Shown: positions 1-9,230 of the stretch, piece after piece
Position numbering within the stretch: the stretch's first letter is position 1
How the letters are laid out: every line of letters starts with the position of its first letter
From: Stackebrandtia albiflava
GTDB taxonomy: Bacteria > Actinomycetota > Actinomycetes > Mycobacteriales > Micromonosporaceae
Length of the DNA: 64,000 bases
NCBI RefSeq assembly: GCF_007994225.1
Contig: NZ_VLLL01000006.1
Span: 1-64,000 of the forward strand
Reading direction: 5' to 3'
The notes under the pieces: generated by a model
What the model was told of the DNA's origin: nothing
The model's input: only the letters and a program-made list of their open reading frames with translations
Database searches by the model: none
Translations under genes and position numbers: made by a program

Positions 1-90
1 GTCGGCCCACTCCCCGAAGACCAACTCGACGCCGCCACCGAAGGCTGGAACCACTTCTTCAACGAACTCGCCACACTCCTGGCGAAGTGA
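1..90 (+). CDS. C-terminal end of a truncated gene, possibly SRPBCC/AHSA1 family
   Basis: Only the last 29 codons and a TGA stop lie in the window. The tail contains the sequence GWNHFFNELATLL, which resembles the final amphipathic helix of SRPBCC/AHSA1-type START-fold proteins, where a GW followed by a hydrophobic helix is usual. The rest of the gene is outside the window, so the family call is an inference from a short tail and the function cannot be stated. Confidence 0.45.
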   Translation, partial: VGPLPEDQLDAATEGWNHFFNELATLLAK

Positions 91-143
91 ACACCCCAAC
101 ACCAGGCCGGCCGGGCGTGACGTCACGCCCGGCCGAAACGCGC

Positions 144-566
144 TCACAGCCGGCGCGGCCTACGGGCCAACCCGCCCTGGCACCATTCCTTGTAGTCGAA
201 CAGTTCCGGGTCCGAGATCAACGCCTTGGTGTTGTGGACCCACAACAGCACCCAGGCGTCCTGAGTGGCCGCCGCCTGCTCCAGCAACCGCCGGACCCTG
301 CGTCGCGGATGCGCCCGGAATCCGGTGCGCACCGCGTCGGCGGCGTAGAGGTACAGACAGTGCAGGGCGAAGGTCCGTTTGGGGCACATCGGATCCGCGG
401 CCAACTCCACGAGCGTCGGCATGAGCGGATCGTCCGCCAGCAGCAGGTCCCACTGCGCCGCGATCTGCGGCGGTCCCGCCGCCGGGTCGTTCGCCCAGGC
501 GCGCAGTTCCTCCGCGGTCGGGTTGACCGCGGAGGCGAAGCCGGCGAACACCGTTGACTCCTGCAT
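144..566 (-). CDS. Hypothetical protein, 140 aa
   Basis: A soluble, helix-rich protein with no signal peptide or membrane segment and no recognised domain. It is rich in Trp and Leu (LAADPMCPKRTFALHCLYLYAA region around residues 55-75) with two central cysteines. Coding is supported by the strong actinobacterial third-position GC bias and by the clean gap to the convergent end of the preceding gene. It lies downstream of purL on the same strand but 150 bp away, so it is probably not part of the purine operon. Function unknown. Confidence 0.6.
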   Translation of the reverse strand: MQESTVFAGFASAVNPTAEELRAWANDPAAGPPQIAAQWDLLLADDPLMPTLVELAADPMCPKRTFALHCLYLYAADAVRTGFRAHPRRRVRRLLEQAAATQDAWVLLWVHNTKALISDPELFDYKEWCQGGLARRPRRL

Positions 567-716
567 ACGTTCCCCCTGACCGTCGGCGCTGTAGCGTCAA
601 CCTAATCCGGCGACGAACCGGACGCCAGCGGATAGCCGGGAACGTCATGAAACCGATACGCGGGCCTGGACCGTTCGGCGGACCGGCCGACGTCACGGCC
701 AGGCCCGCCGAGCCGA

Positions 717-3025
<2,309 letters not shown>

Positions 3026-3029
<4 letters not shown>

Positions 3030-3709
3030 ACGGTGGTTGCTCCCAGATGGGCGAGAACGGACGTGAACACACCCAGCCCGTCCGTCGACGGACCGGTGAG
3101 CCGCTCGACGGCGTGCTCCGGGTGAGGCATCATGCCGACCACGTTGCCGGCCTCGTTGCAGATACCGGCGATGTCACGCTGCGACCCGTTCGGGTTGCCT
3201 TCGACGTACCGGGCCACCACCCGGTTCTCCGCCTCCAGCGCGTCGAGGGTCGCGGTGTCGGCGACGAAACAGCCCTCGCCGTTCTTCACCGGCACCACGA
3301 TCCGCTGCCCGGGCGTGAACGCGCCGGTCCAGGCGGTGCCGGTGTTGCCGATCTCCAACGCCTGGTCACGGTTACGGAAGTGCAGTTCCCGGTTGCGGGT
3401 GAGCGCCCCGGGAAGCAGGTGCGACTCGCACAGGATCTGGAAACCGTTGCAGATCCCCAAGACCGGCAGCCCACCCCGGGCGGCGTCCACGACGGTCTCC
3501 ATGACGGCGGAGAACCGGGCGATCGCCCCGCACCGCAGATAGTCGCCGTAGGAGAACCCGCCGGGGAGGATCACCGCGTTGACCCCGCGCAGCGCACTGT
3601 CGTCATGCCACAGCGACACCGGCGTCGCCCCGGCGAGCCGGACCGCACGGGCGGCGTCGACGTCGTCCAGGGAACCGGGGAAGGTCACGACCCCGATGCG
3701 CGGGCTCAT
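3026..3709 (-). CDS. purQ: Phosphoribosylformylglycinamidine synthase subunit PurQ (glutaminase)
   Basis: Class I glutamine amidotransferase subunit that supplies ammonia to PurL. The 227-residue length is normal. The nucleophile is Cys87 in [13 protein letters not shown], and the remaining triad residues are His196 and Glu198 in MPHPEH. The oxyanion-hole segment [13 protein letters not shown] is at about residues 47-59. The gene overlaps purS at its start (3706-3709) and purL at its end (3026-3029), each by 4 nt, so the three subunits are made as a coupled unit. Confidence 0.97.
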
Positions 3710-3978
3710 GCGGTGGGCTCCGCCTCGGACGCGTCCGGCAAGCGGACCGTGAAGTCCTCGATGACCGGATTCGCCAACAGCTTGTCCGCGATCTCGGTGG
3801 CCTGCTCCCGCATGACCTTCTCGTCAGTGCCCTCGGTGAATTCAAGCTCGATACGCTTCCCGATCCGCACCGAGGCGACCTGACCGGCTCCCAGACGTGG
3901 CAGCGCGTTCACCACCGCCTCGCCCTGCGGATCCAGAATTTCCGGCTTGAGCATGACGTCGACGACGACGCGCGTCAC
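3706..3978 (-). CDS. purS: Phosphoribosylformylglycinamidine synthase subunit PurS
   Basis: Small structural subunit (90 aa) that dimerises and bridges PurQ to PurL. It shows the family pattern of an N-terminal [17 protein letters not shown] strand-helix and a central [10 protein letters not shown] segment, and it ends in a short acidic tail. The start is GTG at 3978, chosen because an AGGAG ribosome-binding site lies about 7 nt upstream and no other start gives the conserved N-terminus. First gene of the purS-purQ-purL unit. Confidence 0.95.
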   Translation of the reverse strand: MTRVVVDVMLKPEILDPQGEAVVNALPRLGAGQVASVRIGKRIELEFTEGTDEKVMREQATEIADKLLANPVIEDFTVRLPDASEAEPTA

Positions 3979-4189
3979 AGCCCCGCTCCTGTCGATAGAT
4001 GAAAAAACCCGTTCACAAGAATATGCGCAGCTTGGGAGGCCGCCAACCCGCCCCCGGGGACATGGCCCGCGTCTCAGCGCACCCGGTTACCCGCCGACGC
4101 CCTCGGATTCCCACGCCCGGAACGGATCCGGGGCGCATGCGGGTCCGGCCACGACCCGTTCCGGGTGGCCGACGCCACCACGGGAGGGA

Positions 4190-5608
4190 TCAGAGGATCG
4201 CCTCGGGCGTGTACCCGGCGGCGTCGGGGTGCGCCGCCACGATCTCGCCGACCCGCTCCACGACCGAGGCGACCTGAGCCGACGCGGCACCGGTGAAACG
4301 CAACGGTTCGTCGATGAGCGCGCCGAGCCGGGCCCGGTCCAGGCCGAGCCGCCCGTCTGCCGCCAGCCGGTCCAGCAGGTCGTTCCCGGTGGTGCCCTTC
4401 TCCCGCATCGCCAGCGCCACCGGCACGGCGTGCTGCTTGATGACCTCGTGCGCGGTCTCCCGCCCCACGCCGCCACGCACCGCCGCCAACAGGATCTTGG
4501 TGGTGGCCAGGAACGGCAGGTACCGGTCGAGTTCCCGGGAGATGACGGCCGGGTACGCCCCGAACTCGTCGAGGACGGTGAGGAACGTCATGAACAGGCC
4601 GTCCGCGGTGAAGAACGCGTCCGGCAACGCGACCCGCCGCACCACCGAGCACGACACGTCGCCCTCGTTCCACTGGCCGCCGGCCAGTTCCGCCACCATC
4701 GACGCGTACCCGCGCAACAGCACCATCATGCCGTTGACCCGCTCGGTGGAACGGGTGTTCATCTTGTGCGGCATCGCGGACGACCCGACCTGGCCCGCCT
4801 TGAAGCCCTCGGTCGCCAGTTCCGCGCCCGCCATGAGCCGGATCGTCACCGCCAGCGAGGACGGACCGGCGGCGGCATTCACGAGCGCCGACACCACGTC
4901 GTAGTCGAGCGAACGCGGATACACCTGCCCGACGCTGTCCAGCACGTTCGCGAACCCCAGGTGGGCCGCCACGCGCGACTCCAGTTCCGCCAGCTTCGCC
5001 AGGTCGCCGTCGAACAGGTCGAGCTGGTCGGCGGAGGTCCCGACCGGTCCCTTGATCCCCCGCAGCGGGTACGACCGCAGCAGGTCCTCGACCCGGCGGT
5101 AGGCGGCAAGCAGCTCCTCGGCGGCCGACGCGAACCGTTTGCCGAGGGTGGTCGCCTGAGCGGGCACGTTGTGGGAGCGGCCCGTCATGGCCAGTTCGGC
5201 GTGTTCGGTGGCCAGTCGCGCCAGCCGGGCCGCCGTGGCCACCATCCGGTCGCGGACGAGCCGCAGCGAGTCCCGGATCTGCAGCTGTTCGACGTTCTCG
5301 GTCAGGTCGCGGCTGGTCATGCCCTTGTGGATGTGCTCGTGCCCGGCGAGCGCGCCGAACTCCTCGATGCGGGCCTTCACGTCGTGCCGCGTCACCCGTT
5401 CCCTGGCGTCGATCGACGCCAGGTCCACCTGGTCGGCGACCCGTTCGTAGTCGGCGACGACACCGTCGGGAACCGGGACGCCCAGCTCCGCCTGCGCCTT
5501 CAACACCGCCAGCCACAGCCGACGTTCGGCGCGGATCTTCGCCGCCGGGTCCCACAGCGCGGTCATGTCGGCGGAGGCGTAACGGGCGGCCAGAACGTTG
5601 GGAATCAC
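4190..5608 (-). CDS. purB: Adenylosuccinate lyase
   Basis: Fumarase/aspartase-superfamily enzyme acting twice in purine synthesis: SAICAR to AICAR plus fumarate, and adenylosuccinate to AMP plus fumarate. The 472 residues include the superfamily signature loop GSSAMPHKMNT at about residues 268-278 and the conserved TSRDLTEN segment near 99-106. The GTG start gives MIPNVLAARYAS, matching actinobacterial PurB N-termini. It lies 211 bp upstream of purS on the same strand and may be cotranscribed, although the gap contains an A-rich patch. purA, for the preceding AMP-branch step, is at 22376 in this window. Confidence 0.96.
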   Translation of the reverse strand: MIPNVLAARYASADMTALWDPAAKIRAERRLWLAVLKAQAELGVPVPDGVVADYERVADQVDLASIDARERVTRHDVKARIEEFGALAGHEHIHKGMTSRDLTENVEQLQIRDSLRLVRDRMVATAARLARLATEHAELAMTGRSHNVPAQATTLGKRFASAAEELLAAYRRVEDLLRSYPLRGIKGPVGTSADQLDLFDGDLAKLAELESRVAAHLGFANVLDSVGQVYPRSLDYDVVSALVNAAAGPSSLAVTIRLMAGAELATEGFKAGQVGSSAMPHKMNTRSTERVNGMMVLLRGYASMVAELAGGQWNEGDVSCSVVRRVALPDAFFTADGLFMTFLTVLDEFGAYPAVISRELDRYLPFLATTKILLAAVRGGVGRETAHEVIKQHAVPVALAMREKGTTGNDLLDRLAADGRLGLDRARLGALIDEPLRFTGAASAQVASVVERVGEIVAAHPDAAGYTPEAIL

Positions 5609-5685
5609 CCCGCCATTGTGCGCCGTGCCCCCGGCCGGGACCGGGCAAGGGGCACCCGTGGCGAGGTGCCGGTCTCACCCGGCGC

Positions 5686-6099
5686 TCAGGTCCGGGTGCT
5701 CGCCACGTCACCGCCGTCGTCCGGTTCGGTGCGGTACACGGCCGCGAACCGCACCGCCGTCGCGACCGTGAGCAGTACCGCCAGCGCGCTCAACACCCAG
5801 GGGTCGGCCGGGTTGCCGCCCAGGTTCCGGTCGACGATGTGCGAGACGCCGTGCACGACCGCGCCCACGGCTCCACCGAACAACCCCACCAGCAGCGCGT
5901 CCCGCCACACGACCGCGGCCAGCAGTGCCGCGCCGATGCCGATCTGGAAGGCGCCGGCGTCGTGGAACAGGTGCAGGTTGAACGGCTCGAAACGTGCCAC
6001 GTACTCGTAGAACGACCGGGGCCAACCGAACGCCCACACGCCCGGAACCAGGAACACCAGCGCACTCAGCACCAGGATCAGTCGCCACCATCGGTTCAC
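5686..6099 (-). CDS. Four-helix integral membrane protein
   Basis: A 137-residue protein with about four hydrophobic segments and a short charged C-terminus. The conserved-looking core is YVARFEPFNLHLFHDAGAF (FxxxNxHxxxDxGAFQ), seen in uncharacterised actinobacterial membrane proteins. The GTG at 6099 is preferred over upstream ATGs because GAGGAAGGGG lies just upstream and the extra 35 residues of the longer reading are arginine-rich and unlike a real N-terminus. No function can be assigned. Confidence 0.7.
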   Translation of the reverse strand: MNRWWRLILVLSALVFLVPGVWAFGWPRSFYEYVARFEPFNLHLFHDAGAFQIGIGAALLAAVVWRDALLVGLFGGAVGAVVHGVSHIVDRNLGGNPADPWVLSALAVLLTVATAVRFAAVYRTEPDDGGDVASTRT

Positions 6100-6232
6100 G
6101 TCGGTCCCCTTCCTCTCGAACCCGACACCGATACGACCCGCCGGACCGCCCGGAACGTGACGTCCCCCCCGGTGGACCGCGTCACCTTTACCCGCTGGCA
6201 TCACGAACGAGCGATCGCGTATCCTCCCTCAC

Positions 6233-6320
6233 GGAGGATTCGCCTAGTGGCCTATGGCGCTCGCTTGGAAAGCGGGTTGGGTGCAAGCCCTCAGGGGTTC
6301 GAATCCCCTATCCTCCGCCA
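6233..6320 (+). tRNA. tRNA-Ser (anticodon GGA)
   Basis: An 88-nt class II tRNA with encoded CCA. The acceptor stem pairs GGAGGAT (6233-6239) with ATCCTCC (6310-6316), followed by discriminator G and CCA. The anticodon arm is CTCGC-TTGGAAA-GCGGG, so the anticodon is GGA, reading UCC and UCU. A long variable arm precedes the GGGGTTCGAATCCCC T-arm, as expected for serine. The serine synthetase gene serS is in the same window at 52592. The seven bases at 6221-6227 duplicate the 3' acceptor strand (see findings). Confidence 0.97.
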
Positions 6321-6534
6321 CTTCATAACTGCATTCACCAGCCATAACGCGACTGCGACCACCTTAGTGGAACGTCAGTCGCGTTTGGCGTATCGCACCC
6401 TTCCCGACCGGTGTTTACCGACACGTGTTGCACGTTTGATGCACGGCCGTGAGGGCGTGTCGGTTCCCACGTAGAGAGGTCCGGAGGCATCCCGGCGGCG
6501 GTTGGTTCAGTTCGGGCCGGTCGAACCGGCTTCC
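6321..6534. other. Intergenic segment between tRNA-Ser and the NTPase remnant
   Basis: Apart from the hairpin at 6341-6389 no gene is evident. The reading frames through here are non-conserved shadows. Composition is less GC-rich than the flanks around 6390-6470, which fits imported or decayed DNA next to a tRNA gene, but no integrase gene or direct copy of the tRNA 3' end is visible. Confidence 0.4.
6341..6389 (+). terminator. Strong hairpin downstream of tRNA-Ser
   Basis: A 14-bp stem with one bulged base pairs 6341-6355 (GCCATAACGCGACTG) with 6376-6389 (CAGTCGCGTTTGGC). It starts 21 nt after the tRNA and has only a weak T-run, typical of GC-rich actinobacterial terminators. It most likely ends the tRNA transcript. 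Confidence 0.6.
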
Positions 6535-6676
6535 GACGTTCGGTGAGGGTGCCGTCGGCGGGTCCGCACCACCCGTCGTAGTCGGTGTCGACCGTGTGAA
6601 GACCCCGCCCGGCGAGCTCGCGGAGCACCGTCGACTTCCCCACGCCCGACATCCCGGTGATCAGCACCCGCGTCAT
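6535..6676 (-). pseudogene. Truncated 5' copy of the P-loop NTPase gene at 7621-8139
   Basis: The first 47 codons encode MTRVLITGMSGVGKSTVLR, with a Walker A motif (GMSGVGKST), followed by an intact TDYDGWCGPADG segment. They are nearly identical to the start of the intact gene at 8139. Homology stops at about 6535 and the frame runs on into unrelated sequence, so the nucleotide-binding domain is incomplete and no functional product is expected. It is one arm of a 169-bp direct repeat that brackets the vapB/vapC remnant. Confidence 0.85.
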
Positions 6677-6703
6677 GCCGGCGGCGTAACGCGACGGCAC
6701 GCC
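6535..6703. repeat. Direct repeat, copy A (169 bp)
   Basis: Same orientation and about 94 percent identical (10 mismatches counted by eye, four of them in the first 12 bases) to 7998-8166. Both copies cover the first ~47 codons of the NTPase gene plus its immediate upstream sequence. The repeat brackets 1.3 kb containing vapB, the vapC remnant and the 3' part of the intact NTPase gene. Confidence 0.9.
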
Positions 6704-6794
6704 GCCACATCACGGCCTTCGCGACCCGGCGACGGCGTATATACGCTGTGAGATGTTTGATCGACACATCCGATATCACCACCGGGGGGTGACC

Positions 6795-7010
6795 ATGAGT
6801 CGGACCGTGATCGACTTGGACGACGGCCTGCTCTCCGAAGTGATGCAGGCACTCGGCACCACGACGAAGAAGGAGACGGTGAACTCCGCACTACGCGAGG
6901 TCTTGGAACATCGAAGAAGAGCACTCGCTTTGACGAGATTGCGCGAAGCCGCCCACAGCGGCGGATTCGACCTCGGCCTACTCGAATCGAAGACAGAGTA
7001 TCGCTGGTGA
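6795..7010 (+). CDS. vapB: VapB-type antitoxin
   Basis: A 71-residue protein starting MSRTVIDLDDGLLSEVMQ with the ribbon-helix-helix N-terminal strand and the TKKETVNSALREVLE helix typical of VapB antitoxins that partner PIN-domain VapC. The C-terminus (HSGGFDLGLL) would normally wrap the toxin. A GGGGGGTGACC ribosome-binding site precedes the ATG; the upstream in-frame ATG at 6753 has none. The stop overlaps the presumed vapC GTG start at 7007. The antitoxin looks intact although its toxin is not. Confidence 0.85.
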   Translation: MSRTVIDLDDGLLSEVMQALGTTTKKETVNSALREVLEHRRRALALTRLREAAHSGGFDLGLLESKTEYRW

Positions 7011-7421
7011 CCCTTGCCGGTATCTGATCGGCACCAGTGCACTGGCCGGTTCATGCGTCCTGACGCCGACCGGTTCGGCTGGGACCAGGCGGCGATCGCC
7101 GGGCTCATAGCGACATGTCCGATCACCGAGCTCGAATTCTTCTTCAGCGCCCGGTCCCTTGCCGACCGCACACGAGGCATCGAGGACCTTCGCTCCCTTT
7201 TCGGCTGGGTTCCCATCGACGACCGGGCTTACGACCGAGCCTGGCAGGTACAGCACACGCTCACCGAACACGGCGAACACCGCAGCGCCGGACCGGTGGA
7301 TCTGGTGGTCGCCGCGACCGCGGAGCTCCAGAACCTGACACTCCTTCACCGCGACCACGACTTCACGCGTATCGGCGCGGTCACAGGCCAACCACTGCAG
7401 TGGTACGGCCCCACCGGGTGA
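7007..7421 (+). pseudogene. vapC: Decayed VapC PIN-domain toxin
   Basis: The PIN domain is readable in three successive frames. GTG at 7007 opens a frame giving VTLA; a one-base loss near 7016-7020 shifts to YLIGTSALA (7021-7047), and a second loss near 7045-7049 shifts to RFMRPDADRFGWD and on to the stop at 7421. Each break is a GCCGG where GCCCGG would restore the typical VapC start (LARYLIDTSALARF). The residue that is the first catalytic Asp in VapC (LIDTSALAR) is Gly. Later acidic positions are kept: Glu in CPITELEF, Asp in GPVDLVVA and Asp in LHRDHDF. A 135-residue reading from TTG 7014 exists but its first 11 residues are out of frame with the fold. No active toxin is expected. Confidence 0.85.
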
Positions 7422-7620
7422 GGGCCTCCGACCGAAGCGGCCCCGTTGTCGTGTGATGACACGCGCACGTGCGTACGACAGATCCGATCCCTTGAAGTTG
7501 CCGTTGCCAGGAAGGGCAGTACCGAAGTCGCGCCGAACGACGCACCCCCGCTCGGCGTGGAGTCCTGCGATTTCAATGCTCGCCGAGCCGAGCACATGGC
7601 CCACGGTTCGGAAGGTGGAT
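7422..7620. other. Gap between vapC remnant and NTPase 3' end
   Basis: About 200 bp between two convergent reading frames. I see no gene, no clear terminator and no insertion-sequence ends here. Confidence 0.4.
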
Positions 7621-8139
7621 TCAAAGTGGCGGAACCGGGCGATCCCACGAGCCTCGACAGTCGATAAGGGCGGTGAGGCGGTCGACGACGTCGGCCAGCG
7701 GCGCGGTGGTGTCGATCTCCAGGGTGGCACCGGCCCGCAGCAACGGTTCGACGGTGCGGCGCTGCTCCAGTTCCCGGGCCAGTTCGTCAGGGTGCCTGCC
7801 GTAGTCGTTGGTGGCGCGGGTGGCCAACCGGTGGAGTACCACGTCCTCGGGCGCGCTCAACAGCACGACGTGGTCGAAGTGGCGGTAGAACACGGCCTGG
7901 TTCTCGACGCAGCCGCCGACGTACAGCGGACCGGTCGTCCCGGTCAGCAACCGCCGCATCCGGTCCTCCCGCCACACCCAGCCCGGCCGGGTCTCGGGAC
8001 GGTCGGGAGGGGTGCCGTCGGCGGGTCCGCACCATCCGTCGTAGTCGGTGTCGACGGTGTGAAGACCCCGCCCGGCGAGCACGCGGAGCACCGTCGACTT
8101 CCCCACGCCGGACATCCCGGTGATCAGCACCCGCGTCAT
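7621..8139 (-). CDS. P-loop NTPase (AAA/kinase-like), 172 aa
   Basis: A small soluble nucleotide-binding protein that starts MTRVLITGMSGVGKSTVLR, with Walker A GMSGVGKST at residues 8-16, then TDYDGWCGP, typical of small adenylate-kinase-like or chloramphenicol-phosphotransferase-like P-loop kinases. The LLSAPEDVVLHRLATRATNDYG segment resembles the LID/second-basic region of such kinases. The substrate is unknown. The ATG at 8139 is chosen over upstream starts because the truncated duplicate at 6676 begins at the same codon and the sequence upstream diverges in character. It shares its 5' end with the remnant at 6535-6676. Confidence 0.75.
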   Translation of the reverse strand: MTRVLITGMSGVGKSTVLRVLAGRGLHTVDTDYDGWCGPADGTPPDRPETRPGWVWREDRMRRLLTGTTGPLYVGGCVENQAVFYRHFDHVVLLSAPEDVVLHRLATRATNDYGRHPDELARELEQRRTVEPLLRAGATLEIDTTAPLADVVDRLTALIDCRGSWDRPVPPL

Positions 8140-8166
8140 GCCGGGAGCGTAACGCGACGGCACGCC
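7998..8166. repeat. Direct repeat, copy B (169 bp)
   Basis: Second arm of the direct repeat described at 6535-6703. Here the repeated sequence is the 5' end of the intact NTPase gene and 27 bp of its upstream region. Confidence 0.9.
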
Positions 8167-8326
8167 TGGGCACAGGATGCGAAGATCCCCGCCGTAAGAG
8201 GCCACCGCCGACGACATCGGAACCGATACGTCGCCCCTGCCAAGGCGTGGTACCCCGCCCCCGCCGGGCAGCGATTCCAGTTTTGCGGGAGAACTTGAAT
8301 GGCGTGGGTCGTGATTCAAGTATCTG

Positions 8327-8366
8327 GGCGGAACTTGAACGAGCACGCCGTCGTTCGAGTTCCGCC
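8327..8366 (-). terminator. 16-bp hairpin downstream of the VOC gene
   Basis: GGCGGAACTTGAACGA (8327-8342) pairs with TCGTTCGAGTTCCGCC (8351-8366) over an 8-nt loop; the single mismatch becomes a G-U pair in RNA. It begins 26 nt after the VOC stop. Next to it, ACTTGAAT (8293-8300) and ATTCAAGT (8314-8321) form a second, smaller inverted repeat, which could instead be an operator for the leftward NTPase gene. Confidence 0.6.
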
Positions 8367-8391
8367 GGTACCTTCACCGAGACCCGGCGGG

Positions 8392-8775
8392 TCACTCCGG
8401 CCAGGTGGCGAGGCAGAACGGCCGGCCCGCCGGGTCCAGCAGGACCCGCCACCGGTCGCCGCCGGGTTGGAAGTCGGGGACGGTGGCCCCCAGTTCCACG
8501 GCCCGGCGCTCCGCGGCGGGGATGTCCGCCACCGACAGGTCGAGGTGGAACGCCTTCGCGCCGTGCGGGTCCGGCCACGGCGGCGGCGTGTACTCGTCGA
8601 CCCTGCCGAAGCCGAGCGCGGGACCGTCGCCGCCGGAGAGCATCACCGCGTTGTCGTCCTGGTACGTGATCTCCCACCCCAGCAGCCGCGAGTAGAACTC
8701 GCCCAGAGGTTTCGGGTCCGCACAGTCGACGGTGGTCATCGCCAGCCGGACCGGGTTCGTGGTGTCCGTGTTCAT
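8392..8775 (-). CDS. VOC (glyoxalase/bleomycin-resistance fold) protein
   Basis: A 127-residue single-domain VOC protein. It opens with VRLAMTTVDCADPKPLGEFYSRLLGWE, the usual beta-strand and YxxLLG helix, and ends with the paired module GDRWRVLLDPAGRPFCL, where DPxGxPFCL is characteristic. The canonical metal ligand at the end (usually Glu in NxFEL-type ends) is replaced by FCLATW, so catalysis is uncertain; members of this subgroup are usually annotated only as VOC proteins. ATG at 8775 gives the standard N-terminus. Monocistronic, followed by a hairpin. Confidence 0.85.
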   Translation of the reverse strand: MNTDTTNPVRLAMTTVDCADPKPLGEFYSRLLGWEITYQDDNAVMLSGGDGPALGFGRVDEYTPPPWPDPHGAKAFHLDLSVADIPAAERRAVELGATVPDFQPGGDRWRVLLDPAGRPFCLATWPE

Positions 8776-8840
8776 GGCGCGATCGTATTCCCGGCTCCGA
8801 CCGGCGGCTTGAAGAAAACCGCCACCGGCCCGGGGGATTC

Positions 8841-9230
8841 TCAACCGTGCCGGGAATGCCCCGAACAGTACTTGCGGCCGACCGCGGCCGTGCGGTCGAC
8901 GAACCCGGCCCCGCAACCGTCCGCGGCGCAGCGTTTCAACCGGCGCCAGCCGTCGCGGGCGACCAGTCGCGCGAGCGCCGACGCCGCCGAGGCCGCCCGG
9001 TCCGGTCCGGTCTCGGTCACCATCACCACCTGCCAGTGCTCCCCCGTGCGGCGTAGCCGCAGCCCCGCGGTGGTCGCCGCCAGCAACCGGTTGAGCGCAC
9101 GCGCCGCCACCTCGGGATCGCCGGCGGCGACGACCGCCGCGAAACCGGGGTGCCGGGGGTCGCGCAACAGTTCCGCCGCCCAACCGATCCCCGGTTCCAG
9201 ATCCCGGAGACGGCCCGTCCGGTCAGGCAT
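8841..9230 (-). CDS. CGNR-type zinc-finger protein, short form
   Basis: A 129-residue protein whose C-terminus reads LKRCAADGCGAGFVDRT followed by GRKYCSGHSRHG. This is the CGNR zinc-finger pattern (CxxxxC ... FxDxT ... RRxCS ... C/H), although the terminal CGNR is degenerate (GHSRHG) and only three cysteines remain clearly placed. The family is usually 180-200 residues and thought to be DNA-binding stress regulators; this one lacks part of the N-terminal region. Its ATG lies 8 nt inside the end of the L11-like gene, so the two are translationally coupled. The functional link to ribosomal protein L11 is unknown. Confidence 0.75.
   Translation of the reverse strand: MPDRTGRLRDLEPGIGWAAELLRDPRHPGFAAVVAAGDPEVAARALNRLLAATTAGLRLRRTGEHWQVVMVTETGPDRAASAASALARLVARDGWRRLKRCAADGCGAGFVDRTAAVGRKYCSGHSRHG

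Noticed and set aside
3979-4189. Purine riboswitch upstream of purS
   Set aside because: The gap has an A-rich patch but no sequence resembling the known purine riboswitch core, and such riboswitches are not expected in this group.
6335-6700. A 121-aa ORF covering the truncated NTPase copy
   Set aside because: Homology to the real gene ends at ~6535; the rest of the frame crosses the tRNA terminator hairpin and is not protein-like.
7014-7421. A VapC ORF read from TTG 7014 as an intact 135-aa gene
   Set aside because: The first 11 residues are out of frame with the PIN fold; the conserved YLIxTSALA is in another frame, so the gene is better called broken.
6320-8166. An att site pair for a tRNA-Ser integrated element
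   Set aside because: No second copy of the tRNA 3' end is visible in the window and no integrase is present; the direct repeat is of an NTPase gene, not of the tRNA.
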